Under the pieces are notes generated by a model. That model saw only the letters and a list, made by a program, of their open reading frames with translations. It was not told where the DNA came from and searched no databases. A DNA stretch of 64,000 nt from NCBI RefSeq assembly GCF_036365825.1, contig NZ_CP142675.1, positions 2,240,501-2,304,500 of the forward strand, in the 5' to 3' direction. Below are positions 1-7,754 of the stretch, in pieces. A program made the translations under genes and the position numbers. The stretch comes from Qipengyuania sp. HL-TH1. GTDB taxonomy: Bacteria > Pseudomonadota > Alphaproteobacteria > Sphingomonadales > Sphingomonadaceae. Every line of letters begins with the position of its first letter. The first letter of the stretch is position 1.

Positions 1-528
1 GGTGCAGCCGGTTAGCGCCGCAAGCAGCGGCCGCCAGCACGGCGACAGCTCGGTGATGCCGACGATCTCGACCGGTCCGAGAACGGCCTTGGCGTGAGCT
101 AGACGCTGACAAGCGGTCGCGACCAGGTCGCAGGGCCGCATCATGCCCGGTGGCAGCTGCGCAAGCACCGCCGCTTCGAGTCGCGCAATTGAGTCGAGAC
201 GCGGATGCTCGTGGGAGCGGGAAGCGAGGTCGATGCTGGCGCGCCAGGTCTTGTGCAGGGTGTCGGCCGAGGCGTCGACCATGCCGGGCAGGAGCTTGAT
301 GCTTTCGAGTTCGCCGAGCGAGGTGTCCGGCAGGACGGCCTGGATCGCGGTGCGCAGGCTTTCGTCGTCGATCGGCCTCGAAAAGCCGCCGGCGAGGCGG
401 GCTGCCAGCTGCTCGAACGACATGATCTGCAGGCCGTGTCGGCGGTGGCGTGCGGCGTCGAGGCGAAGCTCACGCATCGCCATGCGCCCGTGGGCGACGA
501 TGGTCCGCCGGTCGGTCATGCAGGTCAT
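1..528 (-). CDS. AddB-like PD-(D/E)XK nuclease family protein, N-terminal part (3' end off window)
   Basis: An open frame runs from ATG at 528 (or the in-frame ATG at 519) to the left edge with no stop, so only about 175 N-terminal residues are visible. A GAGG sits just upstream of the 528 start. The visible part contains the stretch MSFEQLAARLAGG and, near the edge, VEIVGITELSPCWRPLL, which I recognise from AddB-like nuclease/helicase proteins of alphaproteobacteria. The catalytic C-terminal nuclease domain would lie outside the window, so the family call rests on the N-terminal half. It is divergent from the WYL regulator at 662 and shares a 130-bp intergenic region with it, which suggests the regulator controls it. 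A DNA repair or phage defence role is inference. Confidence 0.6.
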   Translation of the reverse strand, partial: MTCMTDRRTIVAHGRMAMRELRLDAARHRRHGLQIMSFEQLAARLAGGFSRPIDDESLRTAIQAVLPDTSLGELESIKLLPGMVDASADTLHKTWRASIDLASRSHEHPRLDSIARLEAAVLAQLPPGMMRPCDLVATACQRLAHAKAVLGPVEIVGITELSPCWRPLLAALTGCT

Positions 529-611
529 CGTCCTCGTCTCTCCGCCCTGTTCCTCGGCACGGTTCCGCTTGACGCGACACCGTGATGAGAATAGAAAGTA
601 AACGCGTATTG

Positions 612-638
612 CAGATATGTCCATATAGTTTTTATCTG
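612..638. promoter_or_regulatory. candidate operator for the WYL regulator
   Basis: A 6-bp inverted repeat CAGATA (612-617) / TATCTG (633-638) has a 15-base AT-rich spacer. It lies between the divergent nuclease and WYL genes, 24 bases before the WYL start. BrxR/CapW-type regulators are known to repress their own promoters by binding inverted repeats. Binding here is inferred. Confidence 0.35.
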
Positions 639-661
639 GATCCGCTGGAGGACAATTTCGG

Positions 662-1543
662 ATGGACGGCCTGACCACCTTGAAGTGGGGCGTGGAGCGC
701 CGACTCGAGTTCATCGAGTTCCGCCTGTTCTGGGAAGGCGGAGTCAATCGCTCGGACATCACCGACATGTTCGACGTGTCGGTGCCGCAGGCGTCGAAGG
801 ATTTGACGCTCTATCAGGAGCGTGCGCCGCACAATGCGCTCTACGACAAGAGCGCCAAGCGCTACGTCGCCAGCGAGCAGTTCGAGCCGCATTTTCTAAA
901 GCCCGATCCCGACGGCTATCTGTCCCGCCTGCGTTCGGTGGCCGAAGGCCTAATCGATCTGTCGGATTCGTGGATCACCGAATTTCCCGACACCGACATC
1001 GCGCTGACGCCGCGCAGGGATATCGATTCGGCCGTGCTGAGAACGGTGCTGAGCGCGGTGCGCGATAACCGTTCGATCGATGTCCACTATCAGTCGATGA
1101 GCAAGGACCGACCCGATCCAATCTGGCGGCGGATCACGCCTCATGCCTTCGGCTATGACGGCTTCCGCTGGCACGTGCGCGCCTACTGCCACGTCACCGA
1201 CAAGTTCAAAGACTTCCTCCTGCCGCGTATTCTTGGCGTCGGCGAGATGGGTGACGGCGGCGGGCACTCGCTGCAGGACGCGCTGTGGCAGGAGCGGTTC
1301 GAGGTCGAGATCGGCCCGCATCCTGACCTGACCGCAAGCCAGAAGGCGGTCGTCGCCAAGGACTTCGGCATGGAGGGCGGCTCGGCCATCCTCACCGTGC
1401 GCTACGCCATGCTGTTTTATGTATTGAAGCGCCTGGCCCTGCTGGGCGATGCGGCGAAGCAGCCCGCGCGCAGCCAGCATATCGTCGTCGTCAATTGGGA
1501 GGAAACCGAGGTGGCCTTGGAGAAGGCTGAATTCCCGGTTTAG
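662..1543 (+). CDS. WYL-domain transcriptional regulator, BrxR/CapW type
   Basis: A 293-aa protein with an N-terminal winged-helix segment (about residues 1-75, including DITDMFDVSVPQASKDL) and a WYL domain at about 120-200, recognisable from GFRWHVRAYCH and DFLLPRI. A WCX-like C-terminal region follows. The layout and length match BrxR/CapW regulators, which sense a ligand through WYL and repress BREX, CBASS and other defence operons. GGAGG at 647-651 precedes the ATG by 10 bases. It is divergent from the nuclease gene at the left edge, with an inverted repeat between them. It is the last gene before the first att-like site at 1698. The family call is good; the regulated system lies mostly off window. 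Confidence 0.8.
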   Translation: MDGLTTLKWGVERRLEFIEFRLFWEGGVNRSDITDMFDVSVPQASKDLTLYQERAPHNALYDKSAKRYVASEQFEPHFLKPDPDGYLSRLRSVAEGLIDLSDSWITEFPDTDIALTPRRDIDSAVLRTVLSAVRDNRSIDVHYQSMSKDRPDPIWRRITPHAFGYDGFRWHVRAYCHVTDKFKDFLLPRILGVGEMGDGGGHSLQDALWQERFEVEIGPHPDLTASQKAVVAKDFGMEGGSAILTVRYAMLFYVLKRLALLGDAAKQPARSQHIVVVNWEETEVALEKAEFPV

Positions 1544-1697
1544 TTGCGAGAGCAGATCAGCAGTGTGTTGCGCGGCGGAAGGGACAAGCGGCATCCTTCG
1601 TTCCCCAAGAGCCTTCGGCTTTCTCATCAGCTACCGTTCCGCTCTCGGGACAGTTCCTGCCAAACCGACCACAACCCAGAGCATAATATTTAGCTAG

Positions 1698-1719
1698 GTG
1701 TAGCCGGACACAACCTGCT
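1698..1719 (+). repeat. att-like direct repeat, copy 1 (matches the comM break point)
   Basis: These 22 bases (GTGTAGCC...ACCTGCT) are identical to 34472-34493, where the sequence is the coding start of the comM fragment. The next base differs (C/G), then ATG matches again. No comM reading continues on the right side here. I read it as a block boundary left by site-specific integration into comM. Unlike the other three copies it lacks the CACAG-N15 module upstream. Confidence 0.6.
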
Positions 1720-1769
1720 CATGGACGTACGGCCGCGTGTAACAAAAATCTGAACGGGATTTGTTCATT

Positions 1770-2795
1770 CTATCTTAAGCGATTTGTTCTGAACTCATTC
1801 GTAAGCATATCGATTTCCATTACGATGCAACCTCTGTCCGCGTGGACCTTTTTTATAGTCGCGTCGAATTGCAACCCTTCAATCTGTAGCAAGGTACATA
1901 GTGGCCGTCCGACACAGGACGAAAGGGTTGTCGCAGGTAGATTGGAAGGGTGCGAAAGTATGACCCTTCTGCCATCGATCCAGCACCGGCCTTTGCGCAA
2001 TTCGAGCGAGCACTCGAGCGTTCCTCTTATCCAATAGAACCGCCCCGCGGAAAACGGGAGAGAGCCATCGACCGATGTGAAGGGTTGATCACCATCGTCA
2101 TTGAAGAGCAACGGCAGGTCGTCCGGGCTCATGCCAGCGAGCTCGAGAACATGGGCGGCAAGACCTGTAATCTTTCTTCGATGAGATCCCGATTCGTCAA
2201 CTGTCAGGGCAGCGACATTGCGATCATGTTCGCGAAGGTCGAAGTCAATCGCCTCGATCAGCTCTTCGATATCGGAAGCAATCCGCCTCGATCGGGTTGT
2301 CGAAAAATCGTGATCGAGGCGAAGAAACTCGGCATGCAGCATAAGGCCGTCATGAGACCCTTCCGCGAAATCCATCCGTTCTAAGGAAGCTTTCGGCCTC
2401 TTTGCAAACCGGGGCAGGAGTTTGCTGTAGGTATCGACCCAGATCTGATCGTACATCGCCGCGTCCGCGAGCATCAGTCCGATGGATCGGGCAAGCGATG
2501 CCTCAATCGCGCGCTCGTCCGGATGGGACTGGGGATCTATCGGAATGAGCAGCCGAGGTCCCGATCCAGATGCCTGCTGGAAGTCGAGCACACTTACGGC
2601 TATATTTGTGAACCGGCGACCGCCTGCCAGTTCTATGGGGAAGGACTGTTCGAAACCCATCCGACGCAAGACTTTGCGGAAAGTATGCTCGTGCCATTGA
2701 GTGTTTGCCCAAAACGCGCGCCACCTCATCTGATCTTTAGTTAATACGATCTTCTGGACACGGTCCGACTGCATCGATGTTGGTGAGTTGGACAT
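1770..2795 (-). CDS. hypothetical protein, no recognised family
   Basis: A 341-aa frame starting at ATG 2795, alone between the att-like site and the nitrate cluster. I recognise no domain. It is rich in charged residues, has no signal peptide or membrane segment, and carries WRAFWANTQWHEHTF near the N-terminus and a repeated acidic centre (SDIEELIEAIDFDLREHD). Base composition is visibly more AT-rich than the neighbouring nitrate genes, which suggests separate acquisition. The long frame in otherwise poorly coding DNA supports a real gene, but function is unknown. Confidence 0.6.
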   Translation of the reverse strand: MSNSPTSMQSDRVQKIVLTKDQMRWRAFWANTQWHEHTFRKVLRRMGFEQSFPIELAGGRRFTNIAVSVLDFQQASGSGPRLLIPIDPQSHPDERAIEASLARSIGLMLADAAMYDQIWVDTYSKLLPRFAKRPKASLERMDFAEGSHDGLMLHAEFLRLDHDFSTTRSRRIASDIEELIEAIDFDLREHDRNVAALTVDESGSHRRKITGLAAHVLELAGMSPDDLPLLFNDDGDQPFTSVDGSLPFSAGRFYWIRGTLECSLELRKGRCWIDGRRVILSHPSNLPATTLSSCVGRPLCTLLQIEGLQFDATIKKVHADRGCIVMEIDMLTNEFRTNRLR

Positions 2796-2880
2796 AATAG
2801 CACCTCTACCGGCAAGAACTTACAACCGGTTATAGGATGCTCGCGTCTAGCAGCCCAAGCATCTTCAAGCTCAGCGTTCG

Positions 2881-2919
2881 TGATGTCCGCTTTGCGCCCC
2901 ATTCCCAGTCATTCCGGCA
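2881..2919. repeat. dispersed intergenic repeat, copy 1
   Basis: Begins GATGTCCGCTTT and continues CGCCCCATTCCCAGTCATTC. It resembles the copies at 19072, 25411, 26417 and 34371, which share ATGTCNGC and a GGCCCA...CATT block. The family resembles short repeats scattered in sphingomonad genomes, a statement from memory. The rest of 2796-3068 shows no gene. Confidence 0.4.
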
Positions 2920-3068
2920 ATCGGCGCGCGCACCTGAAAGCGGTCACCTATTCTGATCTCCGACAGTGGCAGTCGGGTTGTCGCAAGCGGCAAGCACTTC
3001 CTGCAATCCAACCCATTTTTCTATTGCGTTGCAGCAGAAGATCGGGCATTTCTCGACGTCATCGGATT

Positions 3069-3170
3069 CACCCAGTGTCGGGTGCCTGACCGTCCGATCA
3101 GACCTTAAATTTGTTGGCAATGCAGCCGCTCGACCGATCCTTCAGGATTATGCGTCGTAGCGGCTTTTTT
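3069..3170 (+). promoter_or_regulatory. ANTAR (NasT)-responsive leader with intrinsic terminator, plus-strand nitrate operon
   Basis: A perfect 5-bp hairpin CACCC/GGGTG (3069-3084) displays the hexaloop AGTGTC, which has A at position 1 and G at position 4, the signature bound by ANTAR antiterminators. A weaker CTGA/TCAG stem follows (3086-3101). An intrinsic terminator is formed by AGCCGCT (3124-3130) and AGCGGCT (3159-3165) running into six T. The leader sits 40-90 bases before cobA. A leader of the same design precedes the porin-narK transcript, and an ANTAR protein (NasT) is encoded in the same island. Antitermination in the presence of nitrate is inferred from known NasT systems. Confidence 0.75.
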
Positions 3171-3256
3171 GCGTTTGGCGTTCACGTCTGGAGACTGGGA
3201 ATGCGTTTCATATGCGGGAAAGCGTCGGATGGCCCGACCTCTGGTGGGGATGGGTC

Positions 3257-4051
3257 GTGAAGGTCAAATACGATAGCCAGTTCCGTCCAGGGACAGTCTG
3301 GCTTGTCGGGGGCGGACCCGGAGACCCTGATCTCCTGACGCTGAAAGCGGAGCGGTTGCTTCGGCGTGCGGACATCGTCTTCTATGATGCGCTGGTCGGC
3401 CCCGGTGTTCTGGAGTTGATCGGGCCGGAAGCCGAATGCGTGTCGGTCGGCAAACGGTCGGGGCGGCATTCCAGGGATCAGCGCTCGATCGATGCGCTGA
3501 TCGTGGAAGCGGCGCGAACAGGCAAGCGCGTCGTACGGCTGAAGGGCGGCGATCCGTCCATCTTCGGGCGGGCGAATGAAGAGCTTGAGGCGTGCCGGGC
3601 GGCGGGCATTCCGGTGTTCGTCTGCCCCGGCGTCACGGCAGCCAGTGCGGGCGCGGCGGACCTCGGCCTGTCGCTGACCTTGCGCGGACTGGCGCGACGG
3701 CTGACCCTTGTCACGGCGCATACGAAGAGCGGCGCTGCGCCCGACGTGGACTGGGCCGCGCTCGCCGACCCGCAGGCGACGCTCGCCGTCTATATGGGAA
3801 AGGCCGCTGCAGGCCACGTCTCGCGCGGGCTGATTGCTGCGGGACTTGCACCCGATACGCCCGTGGCGCTGGTCGAGAATGCCAGCCTGCCGGAGAAGCG
3901 CGAGTTCTTCACCCGGCTCGACCTGCTGCCTCTCGCCGCAAGGTCCGCCCTGCGCGGCGGACCGGCGGTGATCCTGATCGGCGAGGCATTGCGCGGCGCA
4001 AACAGCCGGCGCGAGCTTGCCGGAGAGGAGGCGCAGAATGTCGCAGCCTGA
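3257..4051 (+). CDS. cobA: uroporphyrinogen-III C-methyltransferase (SUMT)
   Basis: SAM-dependent methylation of uroporphyrinogen III to precorrin-2, the first step to siroheme, the cofactor of NirB. The 264-aa form from GTG 3257 begins just before the family's first conserved stretch, WLVGGGPGDPDLLTLKA. ADIVFYDALV, RLKGGDPSIFGR and PGVTAASA are all present. An upstream in-frame ATG at 3212 would add 15 residues but is poorly placed. The GTG has a G-rich Shine-Dalgarno-like GGGGA before it. First gene of the plus-strand nitrate operon, overlapping the GAF gene by 14 bases. No CysG-type dehydrogenase/chelatase domain is present, so later siroheme steps must be encoded elsewhere. Confidence 0.9.
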   Translation: MKVKYDSQFRPGTVWLVGGGPGDPDLLTLKAERLLRRADIVFYDALVGPGVLELIGPEAECVSVGKRSGRHSRDQRSIDALIVEAARTGKRVVRLKGGDPSIFGRANEELEACRAAGIPVFVCPGVTAASAGAADLGLSLTLRGLARRLTLVTAHTKSGAAPDVDWAALADPQATLAVYMGKAAAGHVSRGLIAAGLAPDTPVALVENASLPEKREFFTRLDLLPLAARSALRGGPAVILIGEALRGANSRRELAGEEAQNVAA

Positions 4052-4976
4052 CTCTGCGATGTCCTTCATCAAGGCGTCCGAAATCTGGCTGCCGGAAGGC
4101 GAGACGCTCGTCTTCGGTGCCGGGGATTACGGGCCGCTCGCTGCCTTCGCCGATGTCTCCTCGCAATCGCAGTTTGCGCATGGCGAAGGACTTCCGGGCA
4201 AGGCATGGGCCGAAGGATGTCCCATCGTGCTCGACCAGTTCGATGGTTCCTATTTCCAGCGGACGGTGGCTGCGCATGAGGCGGGGCTGACCTGCGCAAT
4301 CGCGATCCCCGTTTTTGCGGACGACGCGCTTAAGGCCGTTCTCGTCGTGCTGTGCGGCGATGACGCCGGGCACATCGGAGCCATCGAGGTGTGGGAGGAC
4401 CGCGACGACCGCCTCCATCTGGAGGCCGGCTATTACGGCGCAGCGGAAGATTTCGGTACAGCATCGCAGGATGTCGTGTTCGCGCATGGCGAGGGTCTGC
4501 CGGGCGGCGTCTGGTCTGCGCAAATGCCAGTGCTGATGCGGCAGATCGGTTCACGCCACGGCTTCGTGCGCGGCGAGAGTGCGAAGGCAGCGGGGCTGAC
4601 GCACGGCCTCGGCATTCCGGTGCAGGCGCCGGACGGTCGCACGCGCATCGTCACGCTGCTGACTGGGGCCGACACCCCCCTCGCCCGCCGGTTCGAAATC
4701 TGGGACGCCCGCCCCGAACGTGTCGGCCCGCGCCGCGCGGCAGTGCGGATCGACGGCATTTGCGAGCGCGAGGGACCGCTATGGGCCAAGCAGAACCCGC
4801 CGGTCGATATTGTGACCATCACGGCATGGCAGGGGCCGGTCGGGCAAGTGCTCGGCTCCGGCCTTCCGCACATCGTCGGCAACGGAACAGGGCTTCCGGC
4901 CGGCTATCGCAGCATGGTCGCCCTGCCGGTTTATCACGGCGAAGACCTCGCCTTCATCACCGCCTGGTATCTGTAA
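4038..4976 (+). CDS. GAF-domain repeat protein of the nitrate operon
   Basis: A 312-aa soluble protein. ATG 4038 is preceded by GGAGAGGAGG. It contains two GAF-like modules of about 100 residues, each with the same loop (FAHGEGLPGKAW near residue 48, FAHGEGLPGGVW near 151). A third, partial copy at the C-terminus (GNGTGLPAGYRS ... ALPVYHGEDL) is degenerate. No output domain, signal peptide or membrane segment is visible. GAF domains bind small ligands or haem/Fe-S groups. The position between cobA and nirB suggests a sensor or accessory role in nitrite reduction, but this is inference. It overlaps cobA and lies 13 bases before nirB. Confidence 0.75.
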   Translation: MSQPDSAMSFIKASEIWLPEGETLVFGAGDYGPLAAFADVSSQSQFAHGEGLPGKAWAEGCPIVLDQFDGSYFQRTVAAHEAGLTCAIAIPVFADDALKAVLVVLCGDDAGHIGAIEVWEDRDDRLHLEAGYYGAAEDFGTASQDVVFAHGEGLPGGVWSAQMPVLMRQIGSRHGFVRGESAKAAGLTHGLGIPVQAPDGRTRIVTLLTGADTPLARRFEIWDARPERVGPRRAAVRIDGICEREGPLWAKQNPPVDIVTITAWQGPVGQVLGSGLPHIVGNGTGLPAGYRSMVALPVYHGEDLAFITAWYL

Positions 4977-4989
4977 GGGAGCGCAAGGC

Positions 4990-7425
4990 ATGGAAAGACT
5001 GGTCGTCATCGGCGCAGGCATGGCCTCGGGACGGGTGCTGGAGCATCTGTTCGAAGCGGGCGCGCCATTCGAGGTCACGCTGTTCAACGCCGAACCGCGC
5101 GGCAATTACAACCGCATCATGCTCTCCCCCGTCCTGTCTGGCGAGAAGGCGTTCGAAGAAATCGTGACGCATGACGATGGCTGGTATGCCGAACACGGCG
5201 TCACCTGCCGCTTCGGCGAAAAGGTCGTTGCCATTGATCGCAGCCGCAAGGTAGTGGTCGGGGAAAAGGGCGAACTGCCTTACGACAAGCTGATCATCGC
5301 GACCGGCTCCGCCCCCTTCATAATTCCACTGCCGGGACACGATCTGCCCGGTGTGGTCGCCTATCGCGATCTGGAAGACACCAATGCCATGATCGCGGCA
5401 TCGGCCCGGCCCGGCGCGAAGGCGGTGGTCATCGGCGGCGGCTTGCTGGGGCTGGAAGCGGCGGCGGGCCTGCGGCTGCGCGGCATGGAAGTGACCGTGC
5501 TGCACCTGATGGGCCATCTGATGGAACGCCAGCTAGACGAAGCGGCGGGTTATCTGCTGAAAAAGGATCTGGAGAAGCGCGGCATCGAAGTGCTGCTCAA
5601 GGCCTCGACCAAGGCAATCGAGGGTGATGGCAAGGTCGAACGGGTAGTTCTGGAGGACGGCACCGTGCTAGATGCGGACATCGTCTGCATGGCGGTGGGC
5701 ATCCGGCCAGCGGGGCAGATCGGTGCTGAGGCTGGGCTGACATGCGGCAAGGCGATCACGGTAGATGCGCAGATGCGCACCAGCGATCCCGATATCTTCG
5801 CCGTGGGCGAATGCGTGGAATTCGACGGCAATCTGTTCGGCCTGGTTGCCCCGCTCTACGATCAGGCGCGGGTGCTGGCGAAGACGCTGCTGGGCGAGGA
5901 CGATGCCTTTGCCATGCGCGAACTTTCGACCAAGCTGAAGGTTACCGGCTGCGACCTGTTCAGCGCGGGCGATTTCGCCGATGGCGAGGGGCGAGAGGAT
6001 ATCGTCTTCCGCGATCCGGCCCGCGGCATCTACAAACGGCTGGTGATCGAAAACGACCGGCTGGTCGGCGCGGTGATGTATGGCGACACGGCGGATGGCA
6101 ATTGGTTCTTCGGCCTGATCAAGGACCAAACCGATATTGAGGAGATGCGCGACACGCTGATCTACGGCCCGGCATTCCAGGGTGGCGGAGGCGCCTCTGC
6201 GGACCCTCTGGCAGCCGTTGCAGCATTGCCGCTTGAAGCGGAGATCTGTGGCTGCAACGGCGTATGCAAGGGGCAGATCGTGGAGGCCATCGGGGCAGGA
6301 GCGGACACGCTCGACGCTTTGCGCGCGCAGACAAAGGCCTCGGCCAGCTGCGGCACCTGCACCGGGCTGGTCGAACAATTGCTCGCCGTCACTCTGGGTG
6401 ACAGTTTCGATGCGGGCGGCGCGAAGCCGGTGTGCGGCTGTACCGATCTGACGCATGAGGATGTGCGTCGCCTGATCAAGGCGCGCGAGCTACGCAGCCA
6501 GCCAGCCGTGTGGCAGGAACTGGGGTGGAAGACGGTCAATGGCTGCCCGACCTGCCGCCCGGCGATCAATTTCTACCTCCTGGCGGAATGGCCGCTCGAT
6601 TATCAGGACGATGCCCAATCGCGCTTCGTCAACGAGCGCAACCATGCAAACATCCAGAAGGACGGCACCTATTCTGTGATGCCGCGCATGTGGGGCGGAA
6701 TGACCACGCCGGACGAGCTGCTGGCCATCGCGGCGGCGGCGAAGAAACACGGCGCCGCGGTCAAGGTCACCGGCGGCCAGCGGATCGATCTGCTGGGTGT
6801 GAAGAAGGAAGACCTGCCGTCAATCTGGGGCGATCTCAATGCCGCTGGGATGGTTTCGGGCCACGCCTATTCCAAGGGGCTGCGCACGGTTAAAACCTGC
6901 GTCGGGACGGACTGGTGCCGCTTCGGTACGCAGGATTCCACCGGCCTCGGCATTAAGCTCGAAAAGAAGCTGTGGGGTTCGTGGACCCCGCACAAGGTCA
7001 AGCTGGGTGTATCGGGCTGTCCGCGCAATTGCGCCGAGGCGACCTGCAAGGATGTCGGCGTCGTCTGCGTCGATTCCGGTTATCAGATCGGCGTTGCGGG
7101 CGCGGCGGGCATGGACGTGCGCGAAACGCAGCGACTGGTCGATGTGGCGACGGAAGAAGAGGCGATCGAATGGACCGCTGCCTTCGTCCAGCTTTACCGC
7201 GAGCACGCCAAATATCTCGACCGGCCATACAAGTGGGTGGATAAGGTCGGGCTCGACTGGGTGAAGGACGTGCTCTCCGATCCGGCCGAGCGTGCCGCGC
7301 TGAACGAACGCTTCGAAATCTCGCAATCGGTCTATCGCAAAGACCCCTGGGCCGAGCATGCGAGCGAGCCCGAGGCGGAGAAGTTCCAGCCCATTGCCGA
7401 TCTGACCATGGAGCCTGCCGAATGA
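4990..7425 (+). CDS. nirB: assimilatory nitrite reductase [NAD(P)H], large subunit
   Basis: Six-electron reduction of nitrite to ammonium in the cytoplasm. Of 811 residues, the N-terminal 400 form an FAD/NAD(P)H reductase (VVIGAGMASGRVLEHL, IIATGSAPF, VVIGGGLLGLEAA). Two BFD-like [2Fe-2S] segments follow (CGCNGVCKG...CGTCTG and CGCTDLTHEDV...CPTCRP). The C-terminal half has the sulfite/nitrite reductase repeats and the siroheme-[4Fe-4S] cysteines in TCVGTDWCRFG and SGCPRNCAEATC. Length is normal for the family. The stop overlaps the nirD start (ATGA). Confidence 0.97.
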   Translation: MERLVVIGAGMASGRVLEHLFEAGAPFEVTLFNAEPRGNYNRIMLSPVLSGEKAFEEIVTHDDGWYAEHGVTCRFGEKVVAIDRSRKVVVGEKGELPYDKLIIATGSAPFIIPLPGHDLPGVVAYRDLEDTNAMIAASARPGAKAVVIGGGLLGLEAAAGLRLRGMEVTVLHLMGHLMERQLDEAAGYLLKKDLEKRGIEVLLKASTKAIEGDGKVERVVLEDGTVLDADIVCMAVGIRPAGQIGAEAGLTCGKAITVDAQMRTSDPDIFAVGECVEFDGNLFGLVAPLYDQARVLAKTLLGEDDAFAMRELSTKLKVTGCDLFSAGDFADGEGREDIVFRDPARGIYKRLVIENDRLVGAVMYGDTADGNWFFGLIKDQTDIEEMRDTLIYGPAFQGGGGASADPLAAVAALPLEAEICGCNGVCKGQIVEAIGAGADTLDALRAQTKASASCGTCTGLVEQLLAVTLGDSFDAGGAKPVCGCTDLTHEDVRRLIKARELRSQPAVWQELGWKTVNGCPTCRPAINFYLLAEWPLDYQDDAQSRFVNERNHANIQKDGTYSVMPRMWGGMTTPDELLAIAAAAKKHGAAVKVTGGQRIDLLGVKKEDLPSIWGDLNAAGMVSGHAYSKGLRTVKTCVGTDWCRFGTQDSTGLGIKLEKKLWGSWTPHKVKLGVSGCPRNCAEATCKDVGVVCVDSGYQIGVAGAAGMDVRETQRLVDVATEEEAIEWTAAFVQLYREHAKYLDRPYKWVDKVGLDWVKDVLSDPAERAALNERFEISQSVYRKDPWAEHASEPEAEKFQPIADLTMEPAE

Positions 7426-7754
7426 CCTGGACCGATATCGGAGCCGTGGCCGACATACCCCTGCGCGGTGCGCGCCGGGTGAAAACGGCGAAGGGCTGCA
7501 TCGCCTTATTCCGCACCGGCGAGGAAGAAGTCTTCGCGACCTCCAACACCTGCGCGCACAAGCAGGGCCCGCTGGCCGAGGGCATCGTGCATGGCCGCAA
7601 GGTCACCTGCCCGCTGCACAGCTGGACGTATTCGCTCGAAACCGGCGAGGCGCAGGGCGCGGACGAAGGCACGATTGCGACCTATCCGGTGAAGATCGAA
7701 GCGGGGCGCGTGCTGCTGGATGTGAGCGCGCTGGCAGAAAAAGCGGCGGCATGA
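7422..7754 (+). CDS. nirD: nitrite reductase small subunit, Rieske type
   Basis: A 110-aa Rieske [2Fe-2S] protein that partners NirB. The cluster ligands are visible as CAHKQGPL and CPLHSWTY. The start ATG overlaps the nirB stop by four bases, and its own stop overlaps the nasA start, so nirB-nirD-nasA are translationally coupled. Length is normal for NirD. Confidence 0.95.
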   Translation: MTWTDIGAVADIPLRGARRVKTAKGCIALFRTGEEEVFATSNTCAHKQGPLAEGIVHGRKVTCPLHSWTYSLETGEAQGADEGTIATYPVKIEAGRVLLDVSALAEKAAA

